From: Labyrinthula sp. Ha
Lineage: Eukaryota; Sar; Bigyra; Labyrinthulida; Labyrinthulaceae
Assembly: GCA_015227615.1 (NCBI GenBank)
Contig: JAALGZ010000003.1
Coordinates: forward strand, 682,001-746,000
Direction: 5' to 3'
Length of the DNA stretch: 64,000 bases
Shown here one piece after another: positions 1 through 9,999 of the stretch. The notes under the pieces are model-generated. The model did no database searches. It was not told the DNA's origin and was given only the letters and a program-made list of their open reading frames with translations. The translations under genes and the position numbers were made by a program. Within the stretch, counting starts at the first letter, position 1, and each line of letters opens with the position of its first letter.

Positions 1-3000
1 GAATTCGTCCAGTAATATAGAAACTTGTCTAGTTTAGAATAAGGGTAACATATAGCTAACTTTACTGGAGAGACAACCTTTCCAGATAGAGCTAATTTGA
101 GGAAAACAGAAGTAATTCAGCCTATTCCTCCTTAAATTTTGGTTAATAGGGTTATTACCGATAAATTGCATATGTGTGGAAGAAGTCAAATGAGTGATAT
201 GAGCGCCATGGAGTCATATTATGACATTATTAATCAAAGGTCCTGTAGAAATAACGCATAGTTCACCTTCCTATCTCACTTTATTCAAAGGTTAGAAGCT
301 AATGTGAAATACTGTTCACAAGTAACTCTAATAGAAACCTCAAAAAATATGAAAATTTTGAATTGGCTTTAATTGGGGCAATGATCTGCAAGATTTTGCA
401 AAATGTGAAGCTTGCTTCTTAGTTTCATAGCACGGCATACATGAAATTATTTTCACACTTTCTTCAAATGGCAAAAGTTTATCCCATCGGAGACTATGTT
501 GGTTAGAATGCACACTGTGGAACTTATGTATGTATACATGTTTATATCTAGCTCGCTCCAAATAATTCATTTGTCATAGAAGCAATATTAGTTCAATGGA
601 GGGGTCATTCGATGAGTGAGAGTCATCCTTAAAAATGGCAACGTCTCCTGCTATATATACAATTCAAGCCATAGAATATACTCTTTCTTTTTGTGCCAAA
701 ATGTAGTTTACTTAGGAAAGTTGACTGAACTAATTTGTTTGATTATACTGAAAGACTACATGTCATCGGCATATATCTATCTAGGAACAGCCTCCAGATA
801 TTTCGCTTCGCTTCAATGGAAAATGTCATCTGATGCTTAACATGACTCCTTAAATGAAGGATGTGTACCTAGGTAGTTTCTTTTCACGTTCTTTTCTTAA
901 TGATTCCCCTGTCCGAGTTTAGATAGATTGAGTTAGGAATTAAATTCTTTTCCTAAAGGCTTGGTATCTCAGGCTCCTTACTCTTGATACAGGAACTTTT
1001 TCTGTATTTTCTTAAACACAGAATCCTTAAGTCACCTTTTAATAACTTTTGTTCCATTTTTCGGATCTTAAGCACTCTTTTACCTCCAACAGTCATTTAT
1101 TCTTCTACATCTAAGCAGTGGTAGGACTGAACTATCATAACTTGCTCCATTTTCAAATTAGCGGTTCCAGGTTCAAGGAACCGACCTTCGATCTGAGTCC
1201 CTTTTTAGGAGGAGATTGGGTCTCTTTTCTTCTTCAAGAGTGACGGGTAAATTTATTTTGAAAGAACGAAATCAAGTATGTATTGTTGGATTAAAAGTAA
1301 ATGTTACTAGGACTTTCTTCTGATCCTACGTGTAAAATAAACTTTTAATTATCCTTAGAATTGAACAAGTAATGTTTTCAAAAATACACAATACTGACTC
1401 CGCTATCAAATTTTGATAACTTCTTCCTTCTTAGATTAGGAAAGTCCTTGAAAGGTTTTCTGTATTTCACCAACTCAGCTATAATATGAACAGACACTGC
1501 ATTTTATTTTGGGTGATCTACAAAGCTAGCAAATACAGCGTAAAACCTACTTCGAGCTTACATCTTTTCTTTTGAATCCACTGCGAACTAGCCCACGTTA
1601 AATTCCGTATCTGCATGATCACAAGACAGGGAGTTTTCCGTTTAGGCTTTTAGTTACAGAAAGCTTGAGATGAACGCCCGCATGGACAATCACCCAAAGT
1701 AGCACCCCACCAATTTAACTATAAATTGCTAAAATCAGGGTATTATTCTGGTGGAGCATTTCATATCAATCTGTGGGTACTTTGAAAGAGATCTGATCCA
1801 GCTTAGATCTTAGTGGGCCCTACCTGCGATAGTCATATCTCTGTTAGAAGATATATCAGGCTTAGGCTTACTAACCAAAAATTTTAACTTGTAATTTTTT
1901 TTGGCTATTTTAGTTCTCACCGTCCATGATTGTTGCAAGGCCATTATAGCTAGCTTGTTGAGATTGGAAGTGTCTCAGCGTTGTATTTGTGCTTCGCTTC
2001 CCCGCCATTTGTGGCTAGATCACCAGCTTGCTCTTGGTACGAAGCTTTCAAACTCTTTTTCAGTTGTTCAATTTTAGATGTACATAAAGCGCTTGAAATA
2101 CATCTTTAACTCGTTTGTTTATTCTTAAGCAGTTTTGTTTTGAATTGTAAGCAACATGTTACCATCAAGCTTACAGAATAAAATTCCCTAATATTTAGAA
2201 ACTTGAAAAGAGGAGCAGGTACTGGATTTTTAGCCCAAATATGGAAACCTTAAGATTCCCTAGGTTGAGATTAACGAGACTTTGGGGACGATCAATTCTA
2301 CGTGGAGTTCGCTAGAGTGAACATGACTCTATTGACCACATAGTTTCATATCTAGCTACAACCAGAATCAACCAAAGTTGGCAAACCTTAGTACCTCTCT
2401 CCTACTACAAGAAAGGAATTTACTAAAAGAGATTTTTGAAGCTGTCTTGAATTTTTGGGGGATGTTTACTTCACCTCAGCAGATATGACCCTTTACTCTC
2501 AAGATTGAGATTTTTTTGCCTGGCGCTTTATTATGGAGGCTTCAAAAGGGTTTAAAGGAAAAGTTTTCAAGGTGAGCAAGAAGTAACCTCTCAGCATTTC
2601 TAATGGCATACTAAGATTATGATGTTTTCAAATGTTGTTAATACTTTTCAATGTTGCTTTCAGAGAATAATAAAACTACCTTGTACAAGTTCACACCAAG
2701 TTTAGAAGACTATTTCTTTAATTTTTTGCAAACTACTTATCGCTATAAATGCCAAATGAAGCTTTGTTCTAGACTTTCTTAGGGTGTAACAACTCTCACA
2801 AGAAACTTGTCTCCAAAAAAAGTTTTGCAACTTCCGGGGTAATGTGACTGCTACTAACTCTAATATCATCAAACCAAAATAGGTGACTTATTGTTCACAA
2901 CTTCGTCCTCGAGGGTATCTTCCCCAAAGACAAACTATCCTATCTCCTCAACATGAGTATCTTTTTCACTACCAAATAAGAATCCACAATTTATACTCCT

Positions 3001-3527
3001 TTTTATCTAAAAAGATGTCATATCTGGTATGACCTATATATATATTGCTGTACTTTGATAAACCCTGGAAATATACGAAGCCGTATGAATATTATACTTT
3101 ACTTTCGTCGAAGCTTTCTATTTTATTCAAAGTACAGTAATCCTACCTCATAAAAACCAGTTCTCGTGATCACTGTTTTTTGTGTACATTTCTTCCTTTA
3201 TATTTCACTCCTTCTATATTAATCGCATAAATATTCATTTAGCTCCACTAACCAGATGATTTCTCGAGACTGGACCATGGATACTCACCAAATACCCGAG
3301 ACATATGAAGAGCAACAATGAGTCTCGTTACAATTCCTTATAACTTTCTCTTATACAACATACATTTTCTTCTCAACGGGAATATTTTTCGCAGTACAAC
3401 TCTCAAATATCTCGAGAAAATTCCCGAGCAGTTGGATAAGAAATTCTTCCGTCCAAATTTTGACATTTTACCGATATAGTTTCAAATTAAACTAAATCTC
3501 ACCCCTGCAAAAAAAAGGAGACAAGAA
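1..3527. other. Gene-poor AT-rich stretch
   Basis: I see no convincing gene here on either strand. The open frames are short (under about 80 codons), many begin with GTG or TTG rather than ATG, and none resembles a known family. A GGTTCC/GGAACC hairpin occurs near 1164-1183 but it is not a tRNA arm. No tandem repeat or transposon end was noticed. Confidence 0.5.
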
Positions 3528-4439
3528 ATGCTTCCTCTTCCAACATCATCTCTGCTTGACATCCCCATTCAACCACTTGTTCTACCGATGCAACAACCTC
3601 ATCTAAACCAAGTATTTGCGCCGATAAGTCTTGGAAGTAGTATGGGAAGCTTTGCAGGGTTGCCTACCACTTTGTTGGCTAATGCGATTCAGCTGTCACA
3701 ACAACTGGAGCAAAGTAAGAGAGACATTGAGCACCTACAAGCTAATATTTCAGCATCACTTCTAATGAGCAGCCTAGAGGGTTTGAAAACGACTCTTCCA
3801 GTGAACTATGCACCAAGTTTTGATTCCCAGTCGGTGTCTGGCTCCGAGTCTATCACTGGAAAGAGATCTAATTTGTTAGATGAAGTAGATATGTATGTAC
3901 GTAAGAAACCTGTGAAAAAGGCAAAGCCTAGTCCAGATTCAGAGTTTAAAGTTAGCATAAAGGAGAGTAGATGCCCTTCGGAAGCTATTATGACTAAGAA
4001 TTTCTGCGTGGATTTGGCTGCTGTCCCTGCATCTCTCCGCGCTTTTCCAGAATTCGTTCAAGAAAAACTTGCAACGTGCGCAGGAGTAGGTGAATTTAAA
4101 CAGGTTGAGATACTCGTGCTTCTCCTAGTTGCTGGGGAAGTGTTTCTCGTTGATTCTGTGTACTCAAAGATTAAAGCTATCATGCAAAGTAGAAGAACAA
4201 GAGCAAGCATTAGAAGAAAGATTGAGAAACTTGTTCAAAAAGACGCGGGCTTCTTTGGTGGATTGTTGAGATTCGACAGAAGAGTTACTACTAGAAAAAT
4301 CTTGAGGGCCAAGTTTTTCGAGACATTACAGGGTGCTTTGAACTTGCCTGTGTGCACCGAAAATATGGAACTTAAGAAGTTTGCCTTAAGATTACAAAGA
4401 TATGTTCAAGAAAATAAGCTGCTCTCGTTTGAAGAGTAG
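3528..4439 (+). CDS. Unknown 303-residue protein, probably nuclear
   Basis: I do not recognise this protein. It begins at an ATG preceded by an A-rich leader and is one uninterrupted frame. The first 75 residues are rich in Leu, Pro, Ser and Gln; residues about 70-90 could form a short amphipathic helix. Residues about 127-135 hold a basic cluster (RKKPVKKAK) that looks like a nuclear localisation signal, followed by a Ser/Pro linker. The C-terminal half (about 165-303) is rich in helix-forming and basic residues (for example SRRTRASIRRKIEKL and RRVTTRKILRAKFFETL), a pattern compatible with a small helical or winged-helix nucleic-acid-binding fold, but no family motif is clear. It converges on the aldolase gene with 110 bp between stops. 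A chromatin or transcription role is only a guess from the basic composition. Confidence 0.7.
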   Translation: MLPLPTSSLLDIPIQPLVLPMQQPHLNQVFAPISLGSSMGSFAGLPTTLLANAIQLSQQLEQSKRDIEHLQANISASLLMSSLEGLKTTLPVNYAPSFDSQSVSGSESITGKRSNLLDEVDMYVRKKPVKKAKPSPDSEFKVSIKESRCPSEAIMTKNFCVDLAAVPASLRAFPEFVQEKLATCAGVGEFKQVEILVLLLVAGEVFLVDSVYSKIKAIMQSRRTRASIRRKIEKLVQKDAGFFGGLLRFDRRVTTRKILRAKFFETLQGALNLPVCTENMELKKFALRLQRYVQENKLLSFEE

Positions 4440-4549
4440 AGAATTTATACATTGGGTTGAGAACACTCCCCATATACTTTGGTATTTTATTATTTTGTTT
4501 ATCGTGGTATTTTAAACTTAAAATACGGTACATTGTTTTATTATGTCCT

Positions 4550-5239
4550 CTATGCTTTTTGTTTTTTCCCGTATGTCTTAAACTTCTCTAAAATGACTAA
4601 CATTTCTTCATCGCTAAGAGCAGCGGGTTCTAAACCAGATGCTTTTATCTTTAAGTATTGTGTTGCAAGAAGTTCAATGACATGGCATACTTCGAAAGCA
4701 GCTTTCAAATTATTTCCAAGACCGACGACACCATGATTACGAATCAAACACCCTTTGAACGCTGAATCTGATATATTTTGAGATGATAATGTTTCTAAAA
4801 CATTTTCAGAAAGTTTCTTTGTTCCAAAAGTAGCATATGGTGCAATAGGTATTTTGTTCCCTCCAACAACACCGATGAGGTAATGAAACGGAGGGATCGA
4901 GTGGACCTGTGTGCAAGCAAGAGCAGTTGCATTACATGAGTGGGTGTGAACAATAGAACATATGCTTGGAAACTTGATATAGATATCAGCGTGTATTCTC
5001 CACTCGCTTGAAGGTTTATACTGGGATTTTGTGTCATCTTCAATGTTGTTTCCGCTGAAATCAAGTAAAACTATGTCTTCAAGCTTTGTTAAATGATATT
5101 CTAGACCACTTGGGGTTATAAGAAACGTATCTGGCCCGACTCTAGAACTTATGTTTCCGGAGGTACCTTGATTTATCCCTACTTTATTCATTTCCAAACA
5201 TTTTTCTATTATTTCGTTTCTCTGTTCCAAATATTTCAT
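4550..5239 (-). CDS. fucA-like: Class II aldolase, L-fuculose-phosphate aldolase-like
   Basis: This 229-residue protein is a zinc-dependent class II aldolase very like bacterial L-fuculose-1-phosphate aldolase, which splits fuculose-1-phosphate into dihydroxyacetone phosphate and lactaldehyde. From memory of E. coli FucA, matching blocks include CLEMNKVGINQGTSGN (residues 14-29), LITPSG, PSSEWR, HYLIGVVGGNKIP, APYATFGT and the C-terminal LSDEE...LEKFKTYG. The zinc ligands are in place: Glu79, His98, His100 and His169, the acid Glu79 being the catalytic one. Length is close to the family norm (about 215). There is no signal or transit peptide, so a cytosolic enzyme is expected. Two CCAAT-like motifs lie within 50 bp upstream. 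The family also includes ribulose-phosphate epimerase and rhamnulose-phosphate aldolase members, so the exact sugar is uncertain; the closeness to FucA suggests fucose use. The bacterial look hints at lateral transfer or organelle ancestry. Confidence 0.9.
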   Translation of the reverse strand: MKYLEQRNEIIEKCLEMNKVGINQGTSGNISSRVGPDTFLITPSGLEYHLTKLEDIVLLDFSGNNIEDDTKSQYKPSSEWRIHADIYIKFPSICSIVHTHSCNATALACTQVHSIPPFHYLIGVVGGNKIPIAPYATFGTKKLSENVLETLSSQNISDSAFKGCLIRNHGVVGLGNNLKAAFEVCHVIELLATQYLKIKASGLEPAALSDEEMLVILEKFKTYGKKQKA

Positions 5240-5316
5240 TCTAATCTTATTGGTTATTGTTCAAAATCAAGCAATATTATTGGTTCTTTTTTATGAGAAA
5301 GAACAAAAGAAAAGGC

Positions 5317-5754
5317 TTATTCCTTAACTACCCTTATACCCATTGTAGCTGCAGAAGCTATTATCGAGCGGCACATCCCCTCTAAAGGAACATTATTGTA
5401 CTTATTGTCCTTTTGCTTTATCTTTCCAATTTCGTATATCTGCTTGAGGTTAACTTCTCCAACAATTTCATCTCCAGGCCGGCTGGCTCCTTTTTCAACA
5501 CCAGCACATTTTTTCAGAAAATGACTTGTTGGAGGTGCTTTTATATCATAGTTGTAACTTCTGTCTTGAAACGCTGTAAGTTGAACTCTCATCGGCAAGT
5601 CCGCTTTTAAATCACTAGTTCTGGAATTAAAGTCTTTACAGAATTCTGCCATATTAACTCCAAGAGGACTAACTGCCTGGCCAATTGCAGCCCCTGGTTT
5701 GGCATTCCCAGCTCCTATTATCAACCTAACTTTACCTTTAATTTGCAGTGCCAT
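5317..5754 (-). CDS. MRPL11: Mitochondrial-type ribosomal protein uL11
   Basis: The 145-residue protein is bacterial-type ribosomal protein L11, the large-subunit protein that binds the GTPase-associated region of 23S-like rRNA and helps recruit elongation factors. The N-terminal domain shows KVRLIIGAGNAKPGAAIGQA and the conserved PLGVNMAEFCKDFN (residues about 30-43); the C-terminal rRNA-binding domain shows PPTSHFLKK and ends with MCRSIIASAATMGIRV, typical of the family. 'MAEFCKDFN' is characteristic of mitochondrial L11, and cytosolic uL11 (RPL12) differs strongly, so this is the nuclear gene for the mitoribosomal protein. No long targeting peptide is visible, which is usual for MRPL11. 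The ATG at 5754 is the only sensible start. It shares a 61-bp divergent promoter with the coiled-coil gene at 5816 and carries the GCATTACC element there. Confidence 0.95.
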   Translation of the reverse strand: MALQIKGKVRLIIGAGNAKPGAAIGQAVSPLGVNMAEFCKDFNSRTSDLKADLPMRVQLTAFQDRSYNYDIKAPPTSHFLKKCAGVEKGASRPGDEIVGEVNLKQIYEIGKIKQKDNKYNNVPLEGMCRSIIASAATMGIRVVKE

Positions 5755-5777
5755 TTATCTTTTAGATTTATCGCTGT

Positions 5778-5785
5778 GGTAATGC
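5778..5785 (-). promoter_or_regulatory. GCATTACC upstream element, divergent promoter
   Basis: GCATTACC reads toward the uL11m gene, 23 bp before its ATG, in the middle of the 61-bp space between two divergent ATGs. The same octamer stands upstream of four other genes in this window (24987, 44173, 46578 and 50945). The functional role is inferred from recurrence and position only. Confidence 0.5.
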
Positions 5786-5815
5786 AACCTTGTTGACCTT
5801 GTCTTTTCTGTTGAA

Positions 5816-6439
5816 ATGTTCAGAAACCAAGTAAAGAGAGTTAGAAAACAGATTCGTTGTTTGTCTGATGTAAGTGGAATGAAGCCGCTATCTGAAAAGA
5901 AGGTGTTGAGTAAGGAAGTTTACACTTATCTGAAAGTTATTCAAGAAACAAAGCGCTATAATGAAGAAATGAAAGTGTACAATGCCAAGGTGTCCGAGTT
6001 GAGAAAACAATATTTTAGAGAGTACCAAGAACGGGAAAAGAGTCAAGCCCAGGAGAGTGCAAAAACAGCTGAAGTAGTAGAAGAAGTTAATAGAAGTGTA
6101 GAAGAAAGGATTCATGAAATGAACGTTGCTCAAGATGTGTCTGAAGAGAGAGCTATAGATGTGGACACAATACTAGCACAAGGAGGAAAGAGCAACGAAG
6201 AAATAAATGAGGAGCGAAAAGCCGAGAGAAAGGATTTAGAGAAACATTTAAGAAAAGAAACATCTTTGAGAAACAAGCAAACGGAGGAAACTCTTTTGTC
6301 ATTTAGGGAACGATTAGAAGCTGATTCGGTAAACTGGTTTACGAGTGAAATGAGTGACGAGGAAACGATGCAGAAAATTGAGAGGAGGATGAGCTTTGTA
6401 GAGCCTATTACTGCTCCCTTTAAAAATATTCTTCCCTAG
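5816..6439 (+). CDS. Coiled-coil protein, possibly mitochondrial
   Basis: Unrecognised protein of 207 residues. The N terminus (MFRNQVKRVRKQIRCLS) is basic and lacks acidic residues, as in mitochondrial targeting peptides. Residues about 30-170 are dominated by Glu, Lys, Arg and Gln with heptad-like spacing, consistent with long coiled coils; the C terminus after about 180 is less charged and ends in PFKNILP. It is transcribed divergently from uL11m with only 61 bp between the two ATGs, so the two genes are probably co-regulated. A basic N terminus, helical body and that partner make a mitoribosomal or mitochondrial assembly protein plausible (the mS26-like helical proteins have this sort of composition), but I see no defining motif and this remains inference. 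Confidence 0.75.
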   Translation: MFRNQVKRVRKQIRCLSDVSGMKPLSEKKVLSKEVYTYLKVIQETKRYNEEMKVYNAKVSELRKQYFREYQEREKSQAQESAKTAEVVEEVNRSVEERIHEMNVAQDVSEERAIDVDTILAQGGKSNEEINEERKAERKDLEKHLRKETSLRNKQTEETLLSFRERLEADSVNWFTSEMSDEETMQKIERRMSFVEPITAPFKNILP

Positions 6440-6595
6440 GTGCAAACTGAACAGGCTTTTTTTATTATCCACGTTTCCCGTTTTATTATGGTAACAGCTC
6501 CAGTGCTCTTTGGACGCCAGAGCAATATGGCAATGAGTAACTATGTTCTAACCTTCAAGTTTTAGTATTCATGTCACTATTTTCTATATCTTATT

Positions 6596-6787
6596 TTGTG
6601 TGCTTGGAGAAACTTAAAAATAAGAAAAAAATATAAGGAAAAAGTTGACGCATTATACCAAAGGTGCATGAGCGAAGGAGAAAACAAGAATAATCTTAAA
6701 ACAATACAAAATTACTTCAGAACCATACCTATATCGAAAACTCCGAGTACGCCTGTTTTACGAATCTGTCAAAATGAGCAAAACTAA
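6596..6787 (+). other. Short open frame with a PCNA-box-like motif, start unclear
   Basis: Sixty-three codons stay open here but the frame begins with TTG; the first internal ATG is at 6668. The peptide is basic at its start (RNLKIRKKYKEK) and contains LKTIQNYF, which resembles a PCNA-interacting box lacking the usual first Gln. An ATG at 6488 lies in the same frame with one stop between, and a GTAACT...TTCTAAC...TTTTAG stretch between them looks like a tiny intron, but removing it breaks the frame. It may be the last exon of a small gene or chance. The rest of 6440-6983 shows nothing else. Confidence 0.2.
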
Positions 6788-6983
6788 GGTTAAAATTCCT
6801 CCAAAATAACTTTTCAGCTGAGGTTCATACCAGTGTATTTGAATCGAATTGCCGGGCATGCACTCTTAGTATCCTCAATACAAAGAAAAGAAAAAGATAG
6901 ATTCAGCTCAAAGGTCATTATAAACAAGAGTAATAAAAAGACAATACTGCTAAGCTCTAGTAATTGCCACATCTAGTTTAATT

Positions 6984-9719
6984 CTAATGAAACTCTTCTA
7001 GCTTGTCCATTTTTTCCTCCCTGTAAAATACAAATAACTTAGACAGACAGCTTAGAAAACCAAAGATTAAAACAAACAGTACTCCAGCAGTAAACGTGAA
7101 TCTTAGATTTCTTCTTCTCTCTAAAATATTTCGACCGGGTGGTAAAACTACTGCCGCCAACTGTGGCTTTTCATCTAAGCAACATACCTCTCCTGCAACA
7201 ATTGCATGCAAGTCAAATCCATCATCTGCGTCATTCACTGGTGTAGAAGTATCATTTATTCTTATATACTTGAAACAAGCGCCATTGGGTAAAAATACTT
7301 CTGCATATCTGATACTATCATCTCCACCTTCAAAAAGCTGCCAGCTTGATCTCAGTGAATTCGCAACTAAAAAATATAACACTCCATCGACACTCACTTC
7401 AACTGTAGCATCTTCATTATTTTCAGGAAGAGAATACCCAAATTCACAATCAGCACAAGGAATATAAAAACTATTCTCATAGATTGTAATAAACTCTGTG
7501 AAACCATTCTCAAATTGATAAACTACGGAACCTTGTATTCCAAGAGCAAGAGGGGTATTAAACAAAGCATCATAAGTTGGACCCATACTAAGAATAGCCT
7601 CAGCTTCACTTTTTTTTGCTTGGACACTGAAGAGCTCAGATGAGGACGCGCCAACCACGCCTTGCTGAAACCAAACAATTCTTACTGGAAATTCACTCAA
7701 GCTCATTTTGCAGCAACAAATAAAAGAACTATTGTCAAAAACTAACCCGGCAAGGTTTGAGTTTTCTAAGAAAAGAGAGGTTGCTTCAAGCTCTGCCCAT
7801 GAGTTACTAAGTTCAGCGAGATTATGAGTTATACCATAGGGAATATACGATTGATCATAAGAAATGTCTTTGAAGGTACGCCTTTTTACAATTTGATTGT
7901 CACTGTACATCGTCATAGAAAATCCATTATACTGTCTGGATGCTTCCTTTACAATTATACAGTCTGCATCCGCATTATTTCCTCCACTGGAGTCACATAC
8001 CTTGCTCCCACCAACCCAAATATTAAATGAGCACATTCTAAAATTAGTGTATTCTACCCTCGTATTCTCAAGAGAAACAGACAAAGTTCCATCAAGCTTC
8101 ATACAAGAACCAACTAAACACTCTTTTCCCTCAATTATTTGAACATTCGAATCACTATTCAAAGTCCAGTTACTGTGAAGCTTAGAGCCTTGTACATTTT
8201 GTACACTACTACTGAAATCATCAAGTAAGAATTCTTCACGTTCACATGTACAACCATCAAGAAAAATATCCTCTTTACTAATCTCAAAGCTATTTGAAAG
8301 TCCGGAAAACAAACCGTATACTTTGAGAGCAGGAATTATAAAATCAACAGCTGTGTAACCAGGTATCATAATATCCGAAACACTGGAACAAATTTCTAAA
8401 TTGCAGGGAGGGTAAACACCAGGGAGTCCTCGCAAATATGCATTTTGAGGATCTTCAATAAACTTCTTATTAATAAACAAAAAAAATAGTTGTTTAGGTT
8501 GTCTATAGTTGTTAACAAAAGTATACACATTAGGGTCAATATCTCGGCAAAGCTGTTCAAAGAAATTTGGTGATCCTGTCGGTGTAAAACTAGGAGAGAT
8601 GGTTGGACTAGTAGAAGGTCCAACTGGTTCAGGTGTTGGTTCTGCAGGTGATTCCGTAGGAAAATTGGTAGGAGAAGAGCTGGGTGTGAAACTCGGGGAA
8701 ATACTTGGAGAAAACGTTGGCTGCGCAGTAGGATTTAAAGTTGGGGAAGAAGTTGGGGAACTTGTCTCTGGTTCACAGCAATAACCTAAGAGTGCAGAAC
8801 AAGAGTTTTCTGTTATCAAATTGTTTTGCGTTGATATGGCATAGCATTGGTCAACTTGTTTACCCTCAACATGGACCCAACATTCTTCTGCACCACACTT
8901 GGAGTGGATTCTACCTTGTTGAATACTAAGATCATCCTGTGAAGGAACTCTTGCGAGCTGGGCTTCGCAAGAAGTTAGTGCCGCGGTAAAACTTAGAGCC
9001 CTATCAAAGCACTCAATTTCATCTGTGATCTTACTGCAAAATACATCTGAAGTTTTCTTCCTTGTACAAAAATTTTCCATTTCGGGTGTCAAAGGCAAGC
9101 AACTGCTTTCAAAAGAAACAACTCCTGAGCAACTAGCATACAGTTCACATTGATGGAAGCAATCCTCCCTTTCCAATAATTTATAATTTTGTTCTTCAGC
9201 GTATTCAAGTAGGTTATTAAGTTCGCTCAAGCTATTTACTGTACAACCAGTATCCAAATGGAGTTGATAAGTGTTCTCAGGACAGAGCTGTAGAGCAAAA
9301 TCTGAAGGCGTTCCATCCTCAGAGCAACTTAAACCATTTGGAGTGAGAAAATTTGAGTTCGTATTAAAGTTCCAGATGGAGCATCGGCCTTCACACTTGC
9401 CAAACGATAACAGGGCATCACTTTCTTGCACACACTCCCCACAAGTTAAACCTTCCAAAAAAAAGTCAGTAGAGGATGATTTATAATTTCTACAGCCTGT
9501 TATAGTTTGCACAGGACCAGATTCTTTAAAATACTGAATTTCTTCGAACCCTTCTTCAAAAACCAGGACAGCAAGGCCTAGAATACAAGTAAACACCCCA
9601 AGTAAGCAGCAAATGTATATTTTTTTCTTATTTCCAGACAAGTGTGAACACCTACTATTGAGCTTAACTTTTTCTTTTGCAGCCTCAACGTTGACACTTA
9701 ATATTCTGTTTCTGTTCAT
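6984..9719 (-). CDS. Large membrane-anchored surface protein with SPT-rich linker
   Basis: A 911-residue single-frame protein with hydrophobic segments near both ends: residues about 34-54 (IYICCLLGVFTCILGLAVLV) and about 876-899 (FTAGVLFVLIFGFLSCLSKL), so both short tails (33 and about 12 residues) probably face the cytosol and the large middle is outside or lumenal. The outer part has a Cys-rich region (about 75-315) with PAN/apple- or C-type-lectin-like spacing, then a Pro/Thr/Ser linker (about 316-385) built of repeated PT and SP units such as SPTSSPTLNPTAQPTFSPS, then a second Cys-containing beta-rich region (about 490-860) with a segment reminiscent of LamG/concanavalin folds. Similar SPT linkers occur in many stramenopile surface proteins. 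Function unknown; adhesion or cell-wall attachment is a guess. No catalytic motif was seen. Confidence 0.85.
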   Translation of the reverse strand: MNRNRILSVNVEAAKEKVKLNSRCSHLSGNKKKIYICCLLGVFTCILGLAVLVFEEGFEEIQYFKESGPVQTITGCRNYKSSSTDFFLEGLTCGECVQESDALLSFGKCEGRCSIWNFNTNSNFLTPNGLSCSEDGTPSDFALQLCPENTYQLHLDTGCTVNSLSELNNLLEYAEEQNYKLLEREDCFHQCELYASCSGVVSFESSCLPLTPEMENFCTRKKTSDVFCSKITDEIECFDRALSFTAALTSCEAQLARVPSQDDLSIQQGRIHSKCGAEECWVHVEGKQVDQCYAISTQNNLITENSCSALLGYCCEPETSSPTSSPTLNPTAQPTFSPSISPSFTPSSSPTNFPTESPAEPTPEPVGPSTSPTISPSFTPTGSPNFFEQLCRDIDPNVYTFVNNYRQPKQLFFLFINKKFIEDPQNAYLRGLPGVYPPCNLEICSSVSDIMIPGYTAVDFIIPALKVYGLFSGLSNSFEISKEDIFLDGCTCEREEFLLDDFSSSVQNVQGSKLHSNWTLNSDSNVQIIEGKECLVGSCMKLDGTLSVSLENTRVEYTNFRMCSFNIWVGGSKVCDSSGGNNADADCIIVKEASRQYNGFSMTMYSDNQIVKRRTFKDISYDQSYIPYGITHNLAELSNSWAELEATSLFLENSNLAGLVFDNSSFICCCKMSLSEFPVRIVWFQQGVVGASSSELFSVQAKKSEAEAILSMGPTYDALFNTPLALGIQGSVVYQFENGFTEFITIYENSFYIPCADCEFGYSLPENNEDATVEVSVDGVLYFLVANSLRSSWQLFEGGDDSIRYAEVFLPNGACFKYIRINDTSTPVNDADDGFDLHAIVAGEVCCLDEKPQLAAVVLPPGRNILERRRNLRFTFTAGVLFVLIFGFLSCLSKLFVFYREEKMDKLEEFH

Positions 9720-9845
9720 TTTATTCTTGGTTTTGAATTTTCATTATATGTCTATAACATCACTAATGGGATCTTTTAATCATAATTTTACGAAAATTGG
9801 AAGAATAATTCGCACATGTATTAACTGGATTCTGATTTTTTTGAG

Positions 9846-9999
9846 TTCGGAGTAGGGTTTCTTAACGCTAAAAATGGTAATTAACGGTAAAGAAAAGTTG
9901 AAATTTTGGTTACGGACATTGCCATTAAGCAAAATTATCGGAAATTTAACATTAACTATTGCGCATTCCATTACGTTAAGAAACCCTTCTTTGGAGTTA
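9846..9999. repeat. Short inverted-repeat element (MITE-like)
   Basis: Arms at 9851-9867 (AGTAGGGTTTCTTAACG) and 9974-9990 are inverted copies with one mismatch over 17 bp, the inner 13 bp (GGGTTTCTTAACG) being perfect. The flanks TTCGGAGTA and TTTGGAGTTA form an imperfect 8-9 bp direct repeat, the duplication size of hAT or Mutator-type elements. The interior has no coding capacity. It lies only about 250 bp before the remains of a Mutator-like transposase, a possible helper family. Confidence 0.5.

Noticed and set aside
1164-1183. GGTTCC..GGAACC hairpin with an AGGTTCAA loop resembling a tRNA T-arm
   Set aside because: No acceptor, D or anticodon stems can be placed around it.
2533-2571. 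Possible first exon (13 codons, MEASKGFKGKVFK) followed by a GTGAGC donor
   Set aside because: A TTGCTTTCAG acceptor lies near 2662, but the joined frame stops after about 13 more codons; no gene emerges.
6488-6565. ATG frame as a first exon joined to 6596-6787 by a 29-bp intron
   Set aside because: Every GT..AG choice I tried shifts the frame or meets a stop.
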